This document shows, one piece after another, positions 55,001 to 63,749 of a DNA stretch of 64,000 nucleotides (position 1 is its first letter; each line of letters opens with the position of its first letter). The stretch lies in NCBI RefSeq assembly GCF_013204795.1, contig NZ_JABMKW010000016.1:248001-312000 (forward strand), given 5' to 3'. The notes beneath the pieces were generated by a model that saw only the letters and a list, made by a program, of their open reading frames with translations, ran no database searches and was not told the DNA's origin. The DNA comes from Pedobacter panaciterrae (GTDB lineage Bacteria > Bacteroidota > Bacteroidia > Sphingobacteriales > Sphingobacteriaceae). A program made the position numbers and the translations under genes.

Positions 55001-55210
55001 TGCAGGTGCATCAATTGTAAATTTTCCATTTCCATCTGTACTAACCCCCTTAGAGGTTCCTTTTAATGTAACGGATACTCCTGGAAGAGGACCACCGTCG
55101 TCTGATCCTTTAACTGTTCCGCTAATCTTTTTTTGTGCGAATGCAATTACAGAAAACAGTAGCAACAGGCAGGTCAAGAGTTGCTTCTTGTAAAAATTAT
55201 TCATAAACAT
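52043..55210 (-). CDS. SusC/RagA-family TonB-linked outer-membrane protein
   Basis: 1055 residues (Met3 at 55204 is an equally good start). Signal peptide (CLLLLFSVIAFAQ), then a CarboxypepD_reg domain (KISGTVKGSDDGGPLPGVSV), then the TonB plug with TFDKLLQGRVAGLNVQAFSG and SIDVLKDAAAASIYGSRGAN, the SusC signature. The barrel of about 800 residues ends in VPRKFTFGIQASF. With SusD it imports oligosaccharides, peptides or similar large ligands. No sensor, ECF pair or glycoside hydrolase lies next to it. Two LacI-operator-like sites lie upstream. Confidence 0.95.
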   Translation of the reverse strand: MFMNNFYKKQLLTCLLLLFSVIAFAQKKISGTVKGSDDGGPLPGVSVTLKGTSKGVSTDGNGKFTIDAPADGVLHFSYIGYNAKDVNIAGQTEVNVQLAPSANALKDVVVIGYQEVSRKKTTAAVSTVKAKDIENLPSPTFDKLLQGRVAGLNVQAFSGEPGGTPTFVVRGNSSIGRAVNAARALSSPLFVIDGIPISSEDVTSFGDLTGTNFIAGINPNDIESIDVLKDAAAASIYGSRGANGVVVVKTKRGKSGKPEINVSAYTGVSKQGEMQEYITGAQERRYKMDYLNKYASHEQQGLYPMILTDSLNPAFNNANDWQGIFYRTGIIQNYDASASGGSETMNYRFSGNYYNEGGIIKGTGFKRYTMSGSMGVKLSERLKLDALFRLSRGDRARGRGQAPWENPLPINAGTFPTSLLYISDVDMQNFTGVLDQVKDKNINDDITSSITLNYDISKKFHFQTQGSLQSSKGGRDIFRPSILDAEGNFYAQSSRSNFDNFNIDNLLSYTTSVNNDHHITVLGGNTINYLTREYTGIGGIGKGNNVISTVQGINEYAYSDPYGNMITGSKREASGMLSFFGRASYDYKDKYLFSVSFRADASSRFGKNYRWAHFPSVSAGWVISDEPFMKSAENWVSLLKIRGSYGVSGNLPADYYAPFNSYITGNGGAGYQGSAATNTYNGVNSVTYNPGSITQDNLTWERSIQSNIGIDAELFKSRLNISVDAYNRGTSDLIFDLIMPVTSGYDKVRTNAVDVRNLGVDLNVTGRVFSPESKFQWNPRLVMSFNKNQIMSLPNGNRDIMVTDGNTGTTFILTKGRPIYEYFLVKSAGVYTDKNEIPFDPRTGDLITYWNGSQTAKPGSYRWIDQNFDYDVWDHFDKVRVGNPNPRITGGLSNTFTYKNFSLEVFTTFLLGREVYNTYISSLLDQYKQLGSFPNTGLINLDKLPIWRKPGDKATYADLNPYGDYYYQFNNFSSAYMEDGSYAKIKYINLAYNVPTKLLEKLKMKRLQVYTIIDNVYSFQKSTLPDVEAVNELGIYTGDSYPVPRKFTFGIQASF

Positions 55211-55615
55211 TTTTTTAGTTTAAAATCAAATAGTTGAATTCAATGAAGAGCGATTTTCTTTCAATCTGTTAAGTGGCTGGACTATTCCTGGATAGCCATA
55301 TTCACCAATTGCAGTTAGGTGACTTGATTTTTCATGGGTTGGTTAGTTGTTAGTTTAAGTTAGTTTGTTAATACAATTAAGGCATAGGAATTCCCCGGCT
55401 ATATTTATTGTAAATAGCTAATTGAGGTTTACCTAATTCCCTCGTTTAAAATTATATATGGTTATTTGTTGTTCTGGTTTGATGCCCTAAATCAAATCCT
55501 GGTTAATGGTTAATAATTAATTCTCAAGCTTTTATGTGCTAAAAATATTATTGCTGTTTTAGTTGATAGCCCTAATCTAGTGTTATTGAAATGTCATTTA
55601 ACAATCTTTAACAAC

Positions 55616-55627
55616 GCAACCGTTTGC
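55616..55627. promoter_or_regulatory. LacI-family operator-like palindrome 1
   Basis: GCAACCGTTTGC, a 12-bp palindrome with one mismatch and the central CG and GCAA/TTGC ends typical of LacI/PurR-type operators. It lies about 410 bp upstream of susC. Confidence 0.4.
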
Positions 55628-55782
55628 ATTAACCAAATAAGATTATACATAGTCCTCATATCAAGATATAAGTCTTAAACAATATTGGAAATAATTTAAC
55701 TATAAAGACATATTCATTCACAATTCATTACATATGCAAATGATAGGAAAACCAAATAAGTTAGATATATCAATAATTCAAC

Positions 55783-55794
55783 ACAAACGGTTGC
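55783..55794. promoter_or_regulatory. LacI-family operator-like palindrome 2
   Basis: ACAAACGGTTGC; 11 of its bases are the exact reverse complement of site 1 (GCAACCGTTTG). The two sites are about 155 bp apart, a spacing compatible with looping by a tetrameric regulator. Confidence 0.4.
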
Positions 55795-56056
55795 TTTAGA
55801 TAAAAAATGTTACTTTACGGTATTTAAGACGGTTTTTAGCAATACGTCCATTCTTGTGCTCTTTCGTTAAAAAAACACCTCAAACAACTAACAATAAGGC
55901 ACTTAACTAAAATAATAATTTTAGCCCATTATAATTTGTCTTCTATGTTATTATGGTAGACGGCATAAGTAAGATTCAGACGGGTACATTAGGTATAGCA
56001 AGGCTGTTTAAAATACAGAGAATAAGCAGTATATTGTATTAGCTTAAATAACTGTA

Positions 56057-57976
56057 TTGACCTGGGGATATACAAAACTTACCGCATTGTTTTTACTGCT
56101 CACCTTTAGTGCTGCAAAGGTGAAGGCACAGGTATGTACCGGCTCTTTAGGAGATCCGGTAGTGAACATAGATTTTGGAAGAGGAAGTGCGGATGCTGGC
56201 CCCGATCCTGGCTTTAGCAGTTATACCTATGTAAGCGACAGAAATGTACGGGACGGCACCTATACTATTGCAAAAACAACTATTGGCATGAACAGGAATT
56301 GGTATGCAGTAACCAATCATACCCCTGATGATGTAGACGGCTATATGATGGTTGTAAATGCAGACCGCAATCCTGGTATTTTTTATGAATCAGATGTACA
56401 GATTAATCTCTGTCCAAATACCAAATACGAATTTGCTGCATGGCTACTGAACATGCTTGACTATTCCGGCTTAAAGCCAAATATCACATTTGTAGTATTA
56501 GATATGAATGATATAGAATTAGGTAGTTATAACACTGGTGACATTCCGGATCAAGACCGTAATTGGAGGCAATATGGGTTCATTTTTCAAACCACAACTT
56601 CAACACGCGTGAAAATCAGAATGATCAATAATGTTTTTAATGTAAATGATGCTGGTGGAAATGATATCGTGATAGATGACATCACATTCAGAGCCTGCGG
56701 ACCAGATATTAAAGCTGGAATAGGCACTAGTTTTAATCGAGTTCAAGATATTTGTGAAGGGACCACCACAACCTTAAATCTGTCGGCTCAAACAGTGGGT
56801 TCGGGAACCCTCCGGTACCAGTGGCAAAAAGACAATGGTGGCAGCTGGGCTGATATTCCCGGGGCTACAAATCCTTCAAGTTATAATGAGTCATTTACTA
56901 ATGCGATTCCTGGATTGTACAATTACAGATTAACTGCAGCTGAACCAGGAAATTTTAATTCTCCTAATTGCCGAACAGTATCCCCTATCTTAACCGTTAA
57001 AGTAAACTCGCCCCCAATGGTAAACGCAATAAGCAATGGGCCTGTATGTATAGGAGATGCCATAATGTTTGATGTAAGTACAGACGGTACCTACGAATGG
57101 CGAAGGCCCAATGGAACTTTATTTTCGACAGAAAAATCGCCTGTAATTCTAGATGCTACAGCAAGTATGTCTGGCTCCTATACCCTTACCGTAAAAAGTC
57201 TGGGATGTGAGGTTACTTCCGCAATAAATGTGAACGTTATTCCTCCACCAATTCCGGTTGTAGACAATCCGGCACCCCAGATTTGTGAGGGAACTAGTGT
57301 ACAACTGAATGCTTCAGGGGGTACAAGCTACTCCTGGTCGCCGACAATTGGGCTTTCAGATCCAAATGTTGCGAATCCCATCGCTTCGCCAACTGTAACT
57401 ACATTATATACAGTTCAAGTAAAAAGTGGTACGTGTTACAGGGAGGCCCAGGTAGATGTAATTGTTAACAAAGTACCAGCTGCTGATGCGGGTCCTGATA
57501 AAAAAATATTAAGTGGATATGATGTCAAACTAAACGGAAGTGTGTCAGGAGATGGAGTAAGGTATTTCTGGACACCGAATACTGATATTGATGATAAAAA
57601 TTCCCTTACTCCCAGGGTATCGCCTAAAGAGGATACAGACTATATCCTGCACGCAGAATCGACTATGGGCTGTGTAACCGCTCTGGACACGGTATTTGTT
57701 AAGGTCTATAACGGACTTACAGTTCCAAATGCTTTTAGTCCAAATGGCGACAATATTAATGATGCGTGGAATATCACCGCTATAGATGCTCTGGATGCCC
57801 CTGTGGTAAAAGTCATGAATCGTTATGGAACCCTCATCTTTGAAAGTACCGGCTATGAAAAGCCCTGGGATGGGAAGTACAGAAATGAGGATGTTCCTGT
57901 TGGTGTTTATTACTACATCATCGATCTGAAAAATGGCATGAAACCAGTTACCGGATCGCTTACCTTGATTAGATAA
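56057..57976 (+). CDS. surface protein with gliding-motility-type (CHU_C) C-terminal domain
   Basis: 639 residues from a TTG start; an in-frame stop lies 12 bp upstream, and no ATG is available. A signal peptide ends near AKVKAQ. An N-terminal carbohydrate-binding-like beta-sandwich (IDFGRGSADAGPDPGFSSY to IVIDDITFRACGPD) covers about residues 35-215. Ig/PKD-like repeats follow (EGTTTTLNLSAQ, ICEGTSVQLNASGGTSYSW, ADAGPDKKILSGYDVKLNGS). The end is the CHU_C domain (TVPNAFSPNGDNINDAWNI; KPWDGKYRNEDVPVGVYYYI), a type 9 secretion sorting signal. It is probably an adhesin or glycan-binding surface protein. Confidence 0.88.
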   Translation: MTWGYTKLTALFLLLTFSAAKVKAQVCTGSLGDPVVNIDFGRGSADAGPDPGFSSYTYVSDRNVRDGTYTIAKTTIGMNRNWYAVTNHTPDDVDGYMMVVNADRNPGIFYESDVQINLCPNTKYEFAAWLLNMLDYSGLKPNITFVVLDMNDIELGSYNTGDIPDQDRNWRQYGFIFQTTTSTRVKIRMINNVFNVNDAGGNDIVIDDITFRACGPDIKAGIGTSFNRVQDICEGTTTTLNLSAQTVGSGTLRYQWQKDNGGSWADIPGATNPSSYNESFTNAIPGLYNYRLTAAEPGNFNSPNCRTVSPILTVKVNSPPMVNAISNGPVCIGDAIMFDVSTDGTYEWRRPNGTLFSTEKSPVILDATASMSGSYTLTVKSLGCEVTSAINVNVIPPPIPVVDNPAPQICEGTSVQLNASGGTSYSWSPTIGLSDPNVANPIASPTVTTLYTVQVKSGTCYREAQVDVIVNKVPAADAGPDKKILSGYDVKLNGSVSGDGVRYFWTPNTDIDDKNSLTPRVSPKEDTDYILHAESTMGCVTALDTVFVKVYNGLTVPNAFSPNGDNINDAWNITAIDALDAPVVKVMNRYGTLIFESTGYEKPWDGKYRNEDVPVGVYYYIIDLKNGMKPVTGSLTLIR

Positions 57977-58024
57977 ATACATCACATGCCTTAATTCTCA
58001 ATTTGAAATACTATTTTTGACCTA

Positions 58025-58228
58025 ATGTATGTTATTAAAGTAAAAGGCATTGCCAAGATCCCTGATTACGTACAATTAAGGGATGATAAATTTACCTTAT
58101 TGGCCTACTTTAGGGTAGACAGGCCTGATAAATCGCTTGAAAAATTGGGCTTAGGTGATAAATTGCCCTACATTATGAATTTTGTAAATGATTTGCCCTT
58201 TGGACAAATTGCTAAAATAGATATTTAA
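58025..58228 (+). CDS. small conserved-looking protein before ftsE
   Basis: 67 residues (MYVIKVKGIAKIPDYVQLRD and so on, ending FGQIAKIDI) with no signal or membrane segment. The frame ends 2 bp before ftsE, so the two are translated together. I recognise no family with confidence. Tight coupling and a protein-like, balanced composition support a real gene. Confidence 0.7.
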   Translation: MYVIKVKGIAKIPDYVQLRDDKFTLLAYFRVDRPDKSLEKLGLGDKLPYIMNFVNDLPFGQIAKIDI

Positions 58229-58230
58229 AA

Positions 58231-58914
58231 ATGACAGGAAACGCAGTTATAAATCTAAAGAATGTAGATGTATTTCAACAAAAACATCTGGTCTTATCAG
58301 ATGTAAATTTAAATGTTGATAAAGGAGAGTTCGTTTTTTTAATTGGCCAAACCGGTTCCGGGAAAAGCAGTTTACTTAAAATCATTTACGGAGATCTTCA
58401 TATCGGTAATGGCGACGGACAAATTGCTGGCTTCGATTTAAAAAACCTGGCCATTAAAGATGTACCCTATTTACGCAGAAAATTAGGAATTGTATTCCAG
58501 GATTTTCAACTGCTTACCGACAGAACAATTGAAAAAAATCTTGAGTTCGTATTAAAAGCTACAGGTTGGAAAGATCAAGCCTTAATTGAAGAACGTATAA
58601 AAGATGTTCTTGAAAAGGTAGGCTTACGATCAAAGATCAGAAAAATGCCGCATGAGCTTTCGGGCGGCGAGCAGCAACGCGTTGTAATTGCACGTGCATT
58701 ATTAAATAACCCAGAAATAATACTTGCTGATGAACCTACAGGGAACTTAGACCCTGATACATCAGAAGAAATAGTAATGTTGCTTAAACAGATTAGTCAG
58801 AGTGGAACTGCCGTACTTATGGCTACCCACGATTATCATATTATAAGAACTTTCCCTTCAAGAATTATCAAATGTGAAGGTGGAATTGTGCATGAAGATG
58901 CACAAATTGTTTAA
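58231..58914 (+). CDS. ftsE: cell-division ABC transporter ATPase FtsE
   Basis: 227 residues, a compact ABC ATPase. Walker A is GQTGSGKS (residues 39-46), the Q-loop is [19 protein letters not shown] (an FtsE-type sequence), the signature is [16 protein letters not shown], and Walker B is [15 protein letters not shown], followed by the His of MATHDYHII. FtsE with FtsX couples ATP hydrolysis to peptidoglycan hydrolase activation at the division site. No ftsX lies beside it. It follows the small protein by 2 bp. Confidence 0.9.
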   Translation: MTGNAVINLKNVDVFQQKHLVLSDVNLNVDKGEFVFLIGQTGSGKSSLLKIIYGDLHIGNGDGQIAGFDLKNLAIKDVPYLRRKLGIVFQDFQLLTDRTIEKNLEFVLKATGWKDQALIEERIKDVLEKVGLRSKIRKMPHELSGGEQQRVVIARALLNNPEIILADEPTGNLDPDTSEEIVMLLKQISQSGTAVLMATHDYHIIRTFPSRIIKCEGGIVHEDAQIV

Positions 58915-59043
58915 CCGCCAAAATCTGACAAAACATTCCTTTTCAGTCATTCGCGTCAGTTTATTTTAAATAAAACTGACACCATGACTGATATATTTCA
59001 TTGGCAAAACTTTTGAGTTTACAATCAAAAATTCTACTATACC

Positions 59044-59643
59044 ATGTTTAGCAAGAAGAAAAAGAACGATAACACAGATCCAATTGTGAAAAATAACGCT
59101 GAAGAGCAGATGAATAATACCGAAGATCAAATAAATACTGAAGAAGTAACTGCAGAAAATCCAGTTACGGAAACCGAAGTTGTGCCAGAGCTTTCTGCCG
59201 AAGAAAAATTACAACAAGAGAATGCAGCTTTAAACGATAAATATCTACGCTTGTTTGCCGAGTTTGACAATTTCAAACGTCGTACCCAAAAAGAGCGTAG
59301 TGAGCTTTTACAAACTGCGGGAAAAGATGTAATAGTTTCACTGTTACCTGTTTTAGACGATTTTGATCGTGCCACCAAGGCCATAGAAACTGCTACTGAT
59401 ATAAATCCAATCCGTGAAGGCGTTGCGTTAGTACATAGCAAGCTAAAAAGCATTTTAGCTCAAAAAGGTTTAAAAGAAATGGAAAGCATCAACAATGTTT
59501 TTGATACTGATAACCATGAGGCTATTACTAAAATACCTGCCCCAAATGAAGAGTTAAAAGGAAAAGTAATTGATGAATTAGAGAAAGGCTACACTTTAAA
59601 TGATAAAGTGATTCGCTTTGCTAAAGTTGTAGTGGGTAGTTAA
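59044..59643 (+). CDS. grpE: nucleotide exchange factor GrpE
   Basis: 199 residues. A charged, disordered N-terminus (about 60 residues) is followed by the coiled coil ([37 protein letters not shown]) and the C-terminal beta domain ending in [20 protein letters not shown]. It speeds ADP release from DnaK. dnaJ follows after 4 bp, so the two chaperone partners are co-transcribed. Confidence 0.96.
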   Translation: MFSKKKKNDNTDPIVKNNAEEQMNNTEDQINTEEVTAENPVTETEVVPELSAEEKLQQENAALNDKYLRLFAEFDNFKRRTQKERSELLQTAGKDVIVSLLPVLDDFDRATKAIETATDINPIREGVALVHSKLKSILAQKGLKEMESINNVFDTDNHEAITKIPAPNEELKGKVIDELEKGYTLNDKVIRFAKVVVGS

Positions 59644-59647
59644 TATT

Positions 59648-60811
59648 ATGAGTAAGAGAGATTTTTATGATGTACTTGGTGTAACCAAAAGCGCATCTGC
59701 CGAAGAAATTAAAAAGGCTTATCGCAAACTAGCCATCAAATTTCACCCTGATAAAAACCCTGGGGATAAGGCTGCCGAAGACAACTTTAAAGAGGCTGCC
59801 GAGGCCTATGAAGTTTTAAGCAATCCGGAAAAGAAACAACGTTATGACCATTATGGGCATGCTGGCGTTGGCGGAGCTTCTAGCGGTGGATATGGCGGTG
59901 GCGGCATGAACATGGAAGATATCTTCAGTCAATTCGGGGATATTTTTGGTGGTGGTGGCAGTCCTTTCGAAAGTTTCTTTGGAGGCGGCGGTCAGCAGTC
60001 GCGCGGCGGCCGACGTGTAGCTAAAGGAACTAACCTGCGCATCAAAGTAAAACTCACTCTTGAGGAAATTGCCAACGGTACAGAGAAAAAAATCAAAGTA
60101 AATAAGCAGATTAGCTGTAAAACATGTGACGGAACAGGAGCTAAAGATCGCTCATCGGTAAGTACATGTAAAACCTGTGGTGGAAGCGGTGCAGTTCGCA
60201 GAGTGACCAACACAATTCTTGGTCAGATGCAAACTACCTCTACCTGCCCTACTTGTAATGGTAGCGGACAACAGATCACGGCTAAATGTACATCATGCCA
60301 TGGTGAGGGTATAGTTCGTGGCGAGGAAACAATTACAATCAATATCCCAGCTGGTGTAAGTGACGGTATGCAATTAAGCATGAGCGGAAAAGGTAATGCA
60401 GCACCTAGCGGCGGTATCCCCGGAGATCTGATCATCCTGATTGAAGAAATACCTCATGAAACTTTAAAACGCGAAGGCAATAATGTAGTTTATGATTTAC
60501 ACGTTTCTATCATTGATGCTGCATTAGGCTATAGTGCCGAGGTTCCAACCATTGATGGTAAAGCAAAAATCAAAATTGAACCAGGTACCCAAAGCGGAAA
60601 ATTATTACGCTTAAAGGGTAAAGGTATTCCTGAAATCAATTCATATCACAGAGGCGATGAGATTATCCATGTAAATATATGGACTCCAAAAGCGCTAAGT
60701 TCTGAAGAAAGAAGCATGCTTGAGAAATTAAGAGACTCTCCTAATTTTAAGCCACAACCTGGTAAGCACGATAAGAGTTTCTTCGAAAAAATGAAAGAAT
60801 ATTTCGAATAA
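59648..60811 (+). CDS. dnaJ: chaperone DnaJ
   Basis: 387 residues, type I DnaJ. The J domain has [21 protein letters not shown] long Gly/Phe linker follows ([20 protein letters not shown]). Four zinc motifs are complete: [24 protein letters not shown] and CTSCHGEG. The C-terminal substrate-binding domains end with [12 protein letters not shown]. It delivers unfolded proteins to DnaK and stimulates its ATPase. It follows grpE by 4 bp and has its own terminator. Confidence 0.97.
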   Translation: MSKRDFYDVLGVTKSASAEEIKKAYRKLAIKFHPDKNPGDKAAEDNFKEAAEAYEVLSNPEKKQRYDHYGHAGVGGASSGGYGGGGMNMEDIFSQFGDIFGGGGSPFESFFGGGGQQSRGGRRVAKGTNLRIKVKLTLEEIANGTEKKIKVNKQISCKTCDGTGAKDRSSVSTCKTCGGSGAVRRVTNTILGQMQTTSTCPTCNGSGQQITAKCTSCHGEGIVRGEETITINIPAGVSDGMQLSMSGKGNAAPSGGIPGDLIILIEEIPHETLKREGNNVVYDLHVSIIDAALGYSAEVPTIDGKAKIKIEPGTQSGKLLRLKGKGIPEINSYHRGDEIIHVNIWTPKALSSEERSMLEKLRDSPNFKPQPGKHDKSFFEKMKEYFE

Positions 60812-60828
60812 TAATTAAATAGTTTTTA

Positions 60829-60859
60829 GAAAGCCGTCCAGTAGGATGGCTTTTTTTTT
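60829..60859 (+). terminator. intrinsic terminator of grpE-dnaJ
   Basis: The hairpin AAAGCCGTCC, loop AGTA, GGATGGCTTT has one G-T type pair and is followed by nine T. Confidence 0.9.
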
Positions 60860-60886
60860 GCACTTTTACCATCAAATAAACCTTTA

Positions 60887-61801
60887 ATGAAAGCCGCAGT
60901 TATTGATCTTGGTACAAATACCTTCCACCTGATAATAGCAGAAATATCTGCTACAAACGTCCAGATAATCTATAAAACAAACGTACCCGTTAGGCTTGGT
61001 CAGGGACGCATTAACGAAAACATCATTATACCCGAAGCATTTGAACGAGGAATTGAAACCTTAAAAAACTTTAAACAGAAAATTGACAAGTACCAGGTTC
61101 AGCAAACACTGGCAATTGCTACCTCCGCAGTAAGGAGCGCAGCCAATGGAATTGATTTTGTTGAATCTGCAAAGAAAAACGCAGACATCATTATAGATGT
61201 TATTGATGGTGATAAAGAAGCTGAATACATCTATAAAGGAGTAAAAGCCACAGGTACAATCAATGGAACATCATTGATTATGGATATCGGCGGAGGAAGC
61301 ACCGAATTCATTATCTGTAATGATAAAGAACTGCTGTGGAAGAAAAGCTATAACATAGGTGCAGCCAGATTAATGCAGGCTTATTTCCATTCAGATCCAA
61401 TTAGTGAGCTGGATAAATCAGCTATTATTAACCATCTGAACAATGAGCTCACAGATTTAAAAGAAGCTTGTACACTGTATAAACCTGATCATTTGATTGG
61501 TTCTGCCGGCGCTTTTGAAACCTTTGCCAGTATGATTTTAAAAGAAACACATATAGAAAACATAAAATCTGCGCCTATAGAATTTACTGCTTACAATAGC
61601 CTTTCAGAAAAACTAATTACGTCTACCCATGCAGCACGCCAAAACATGCCTGATCTAATAAAATTAAGGGTTGATATGATTGTGATTGCCGCAATTCTTA
61701 CCAATCACATTTTATCACTGTCTGAGATTAAACAGATCAGTTTGTCCACTTACGATTTAAAAATGGGCGTTCTATATTCGCTATCAGAATTAAAATCCTG
61801 A
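60887..61801 (+). CDS. Ppx/GppA phosphatase family protein
   Basis: 304 residues, the two-domain actin-like core of exopolyphosphatase/guanosine pentaphosphatase without C-terminal extension. Phosphate-binding motifs are VIDLGTNTFHLIIAE at the N-terminus, ATSAVRSAANG, and MDIGGGSTEFII near residue 130. It hydrolyses polyphosphate or pppGpp in the cytoplasm, linking it to stringent and phosphate responses. Its 3' end overlaps the convergent maf gene by 12 bp. Confidence 0.9.
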   Translation: MKAAVIDLGTNTFHLIIAEISATNVQIIYKTNVPVRLGQGRINENIIIPEAFERGIETLKNFKQKIDKYQVQQTLAIATSAVRSAANGIDFVESAKKNADIIIDVIDGDKEAEYIYKGVKATGTINGTSLIMDIGGGSTEFIICNDKELLWKKSYNIGAARLMQAYFHSDPISELDKSAIINHLNNELTDLKEACTLYKPDHLIGSAGAFETFASMILKETHIENIKSAPIEFTAYNSLSEKLITSTHAARQNMPDLIKLRVDMIVIAAILTNHILSLSEIKQISLSTYDLKMGVLYSLSELKS

Positions 61802-62359
61802 CAAAGCTTTGTATAACTTTTCAGTTGGCAAACCCATTACATTTGTATAAGAACCAATAATCTTATCGACAGCTACAAGGCCTATCCAATCCTGAATACC
61901 ATAAGCACCGGCTTTATCAAAAGGATTAAAATTGGCAATATAAAAATCAATCTGTTCTGCTGTAAGTGGATTAAAAAACACTTCAGTAACATCGTAAAAA
62001 GAATGCATTTTATCCCCATAAGCAATGCTCACACCAGTGTATACCTGATGGTTTGTACCAGACAGTTTGGTTAGCATTTCAGTAGCATGAGTTACATCCT
62101 CAGGTTTACCCAATATTTCATTATTATAGGCAACAATAGTATCTGCAGTAATCACTATGTTTTCATGGCTATCATCTGCAAAAGCTGCTGCCTTCTTTTC
62201 GGCAATATAAACCGCAATTTCGGCCGGGAGCAAATCTTTCGGATAGCTTTCATCAACTTCCTTCAAAACTACTTTAAAATCAAGGTTCATCGATTTCATC
62301 AATTCTTGTCTGCGTGGAGATTTTGAGGCGAGTATTATTGGAAGTGTCTGCTTATACAT
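61790..62359 (-). CDS. Maf-family nucleotide pyrophosphatase
   Basis: 189 residues from ATG 62359 (MYKQTLPIILASKSPRRQEL); a longer frame would run back into the neighbouring terminator and is rejected. Motifs: ASKSPRRQELM, ESYP, ITADTIVAYNNEILGKP, HQVYTGVSIAY and FDKAGAYGIQDW. Maf enzymes hydrolyse dTTP, UTP or modified nucleotides. The Arg-Arg after SKSP suits the dTTP/UTP (YhdE) type. It is convergent with the ppx/gppA gene with a 12-bp overlap. Confidence 0.92.
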   Translation of the reverse strand: MYKQTLPIILASKSPRRQELMKSMNLDFKVVLKEVDESYPKDLLPAEIAVYIAEKKAAAFADDSHENIVITADTIVAYNNEILGKPEDVTHATEMLTKLSGTNHQVYTGVSIAYGDKMHSFYDVTEVFFNPLTAEQIDFYIANFNPFDKAGAYGIQDWIGLVAVDKIIGSYTNVMGLPTEKLYKALSGF

Positions 62360-62373
62360 AATTAAAATTTGCT

Positions 62374-62404
62374 CAAAAATAACAAAAGCGGCCATATGCC
62401 GCTT
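62374..62404 (-). terminator. terminator of the Spy-like gene
   Basis: A 7-bp stem (AAGCGGC at 62386-62392 with 62398-62404) and 5-nt loop, followed on the minus strand by TTTTGTTATTTTT. It separates the Spy-like gene from maf and helps fix the maf start at 62359. Confidence 0.7.
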
Positions 62405-62428
62405 CTATTATTTTAAATGTTTTAATGA

Positions 62429-62830
62429 TTATTGACCTCCGCCATTACCATCTTGTCTTTTTTTCATTGCTTCTTTTCTCTCTTCTTTCCAGGTAGTGTA
62501 AGCTTTTTTCTGGTCGTCGTTTAACAAAGCATTAATTTTAGTATCGCTTTCCTCGTTAGATTTCACCATTGCAGCCCGCATTGCGTCTCTATCTCCTGCC
62601 GCATCTTCACGCAATTTTTTCATCCCCTCGGCTTGTTTCAGGTAAATGGCGGAAACTTTGGTTTGCTGATCCGCCGTAAGATTAAGCTTTTTAGTCAACA
62701 TTTCGGTATTTCTTTTTGCTCTCTCTTCAGGTGTTCCTCCTCTACGACCACCTTGACCCTGACCCTGTTGTGCTTGTGCAAATGTTATTACACTAAATAA
62801 CAATCCGCAGATAATCAATAATTTTTTCAT
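62429..62830 (-). CDS. Spy/LTXXQ-like periplasmic protein
   Basis: 133 residues. A signal peptide (LLIICGLLFSVITFAQAQ) precedes a Gly/Gln/Arg-rich linker (GQGQGGRRGGTPEERAKR). A helical region of about 85 residues follows with KKLNLTADQQTKVSAIYLKQ and LLNDDQKKAYTTWKEERKEA, two LTxxQ-type motifs as in Spy/CpxP. It is probably a periplasmic chaperone or stress-responsive protein. It is monocistronic with its own terminator. Confidence 0.8.
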   Translation of the reverse strand: MKKLLIICGLLFSVITFAQAQQGQGQGGRRGGTPEERAKRNTEMLTKKLNLTADQQTKVSAIYLKQAEGMKKLREDAAGDRDAMRAAMVKSNEESDTKINALLNDDQKKAYTTWKEERKEAMKKRQDGNGGGQ

Positions 62831-62946
62831 ACTCTTTTACAATTTTTAATAGTTATAAAGCTTTTAGCTTCGGTTTTGTAAGAGATTGGAGTATGAACAG
62901 TGGAATAGGTTTAATCTAACAGAAGTAACATAATTGTTGCAGGCTG

Positions 62947-63474
62947 CTACTTTCCCGAATCGGCTGCAGAAGGGTTCTCATCGAACCATTTTTGCTGTAC
63001 TTTAAGCACCTTTTCAATAATATCCCGAACTGCAGTTTTACCTCCTGAATATGGAGAAATATATTCAGAAATTGCTTTTATTTCGGGTACAGCATCTGAA
63101 GGGCACGTTGGCAGCCCTACCAGTTGCATCACTTTAAGATCGGGAATATCATCCCCCATATACAATACTTCGTCGGCCGTAATGTTATGCTTAGCCAAAA
63201 GAGAATTAAATACATCTACTTTATCTGAAACACCAAGGAATACTTCCGCAATACCTAAACCTTCAAAACGTCTTTGCATTGCCAAACCCCGCCCTCCGGA
63301 GATGATACAAATAAGGTAACCCCTTTTCACGGCCAGCTGTAAAGCATAACCGTCTTTAATGTTAAATGTGCGCAGAAACTCCCCACTGTCTGATGCAATA
63401 ATATCACCATTTGTGAGCACACCATCCACATCAAAAATAAGGGTGGTAATGTTTTTAAGTTTCTGCAGGAACAT
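62947..63474 (-). CDS. kdsC: KDO-8-phosphate phosphatase family (KdsC-like HAD)
   Basis: 175 residues, a cap-less HAD phosphatase of the KdsC type. It has FDVDGVLTNGDI (nucleophile Asp and acid Asp), CIISGGRGLAMQRR, GVSDKVDVF (Lys) and LYMGDDIPDLKVM. It frees KDO from KDO-8-phosphate for lipopolysaccharide synthesis; a close relative with another sugar phosphate cannot be excluded. It begins 6 bp after the iscX stop and is probably co-transcribed with it. Confidence 0.9.
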   Translation of the reverse strand: MFLQKLKNITTLIFDVDGVLTNGDIIASDSGEFLRTFNIKDGYALQLAVKRGYLICIISGGRGLAMQRRFEGLGIAEVFLGVSDKVDVFNSLLAKHNITADEVLYMGDDIPDLKVMQLVGLPTCPSDAVPEIKAISEYISPYSGGKTAVRDIIEKVLKVQQKWFDENPSAADSGK

Positions 63475-63480
63475 ATCTTA

Positions 63481-63723
63481 CTAATCCTGGTTATCTCTCC
63501 ATTCGTAAACCCAGGCCGACTGGATTTGCTCCAAATGACCTTCACTGCTTTCTTCTCTGGTCCCTTTAAAATTAGGTAATTCCAATACCCATTCTATTAA
63601 CTCAGTGAATCTGATACGGTATATTTTGGCTTCATTAAAATCATCACCAAATTTCTCATATAACTCCTGGGCTATATCCTCATGGTCATTCCAGTATATT
63701 GGTAAAGCAAATTTATCTTGCAT
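63481..63723 (-). CDS. iscX: Fe-S assembly protein IscX
   Basis: 80 residues of the IscX/YfhJ family: LPIYWNDHEDIAQELYEKFG, then IYRIRFTELIEWVLELPNF, then SEGHLEQIQSAWVYEWRDN. The small acidic protein binds IscS and iron and modulates Fe-S cluster synthesis. It follows the 2Fe-2S ferredoxin by 26 bp on the same strand, the usual Isc pairing. Confidence 0.93.
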   Translation of the reverse strand: MQDKFALPIYWNDHEDIAQELYEKFGDDFNEAKIYRIRFTELIEWVLELPNFKGTREESSEGHLEQIQSAWVYEWRDNQD

Positions 63724-63749
63724 GTCTTTGTATAATTTATTGATTTATA

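Larger units (their letters stand above)
55211..56056. other. 846-bp divergent intergenic region
   Basis: An AT-rich regulatory gap between susC (minus) and the gliding-motility-domain gene (plus). No gene fits. It contains two LacI-type operator-like palindromes (55616-55627, 55783-55794). I found no exact TAnnTTTG for susC; a near match (TATAATTTG) lies near 55930 for the plus-strand gene. Confidence 0.6.

Noticed and set aside
62360-62395. Longer maf start
   Set aside because: It would run through the terminator hairpin of the Spy-like gene; ATG 62359 begins at the family N-terminus.
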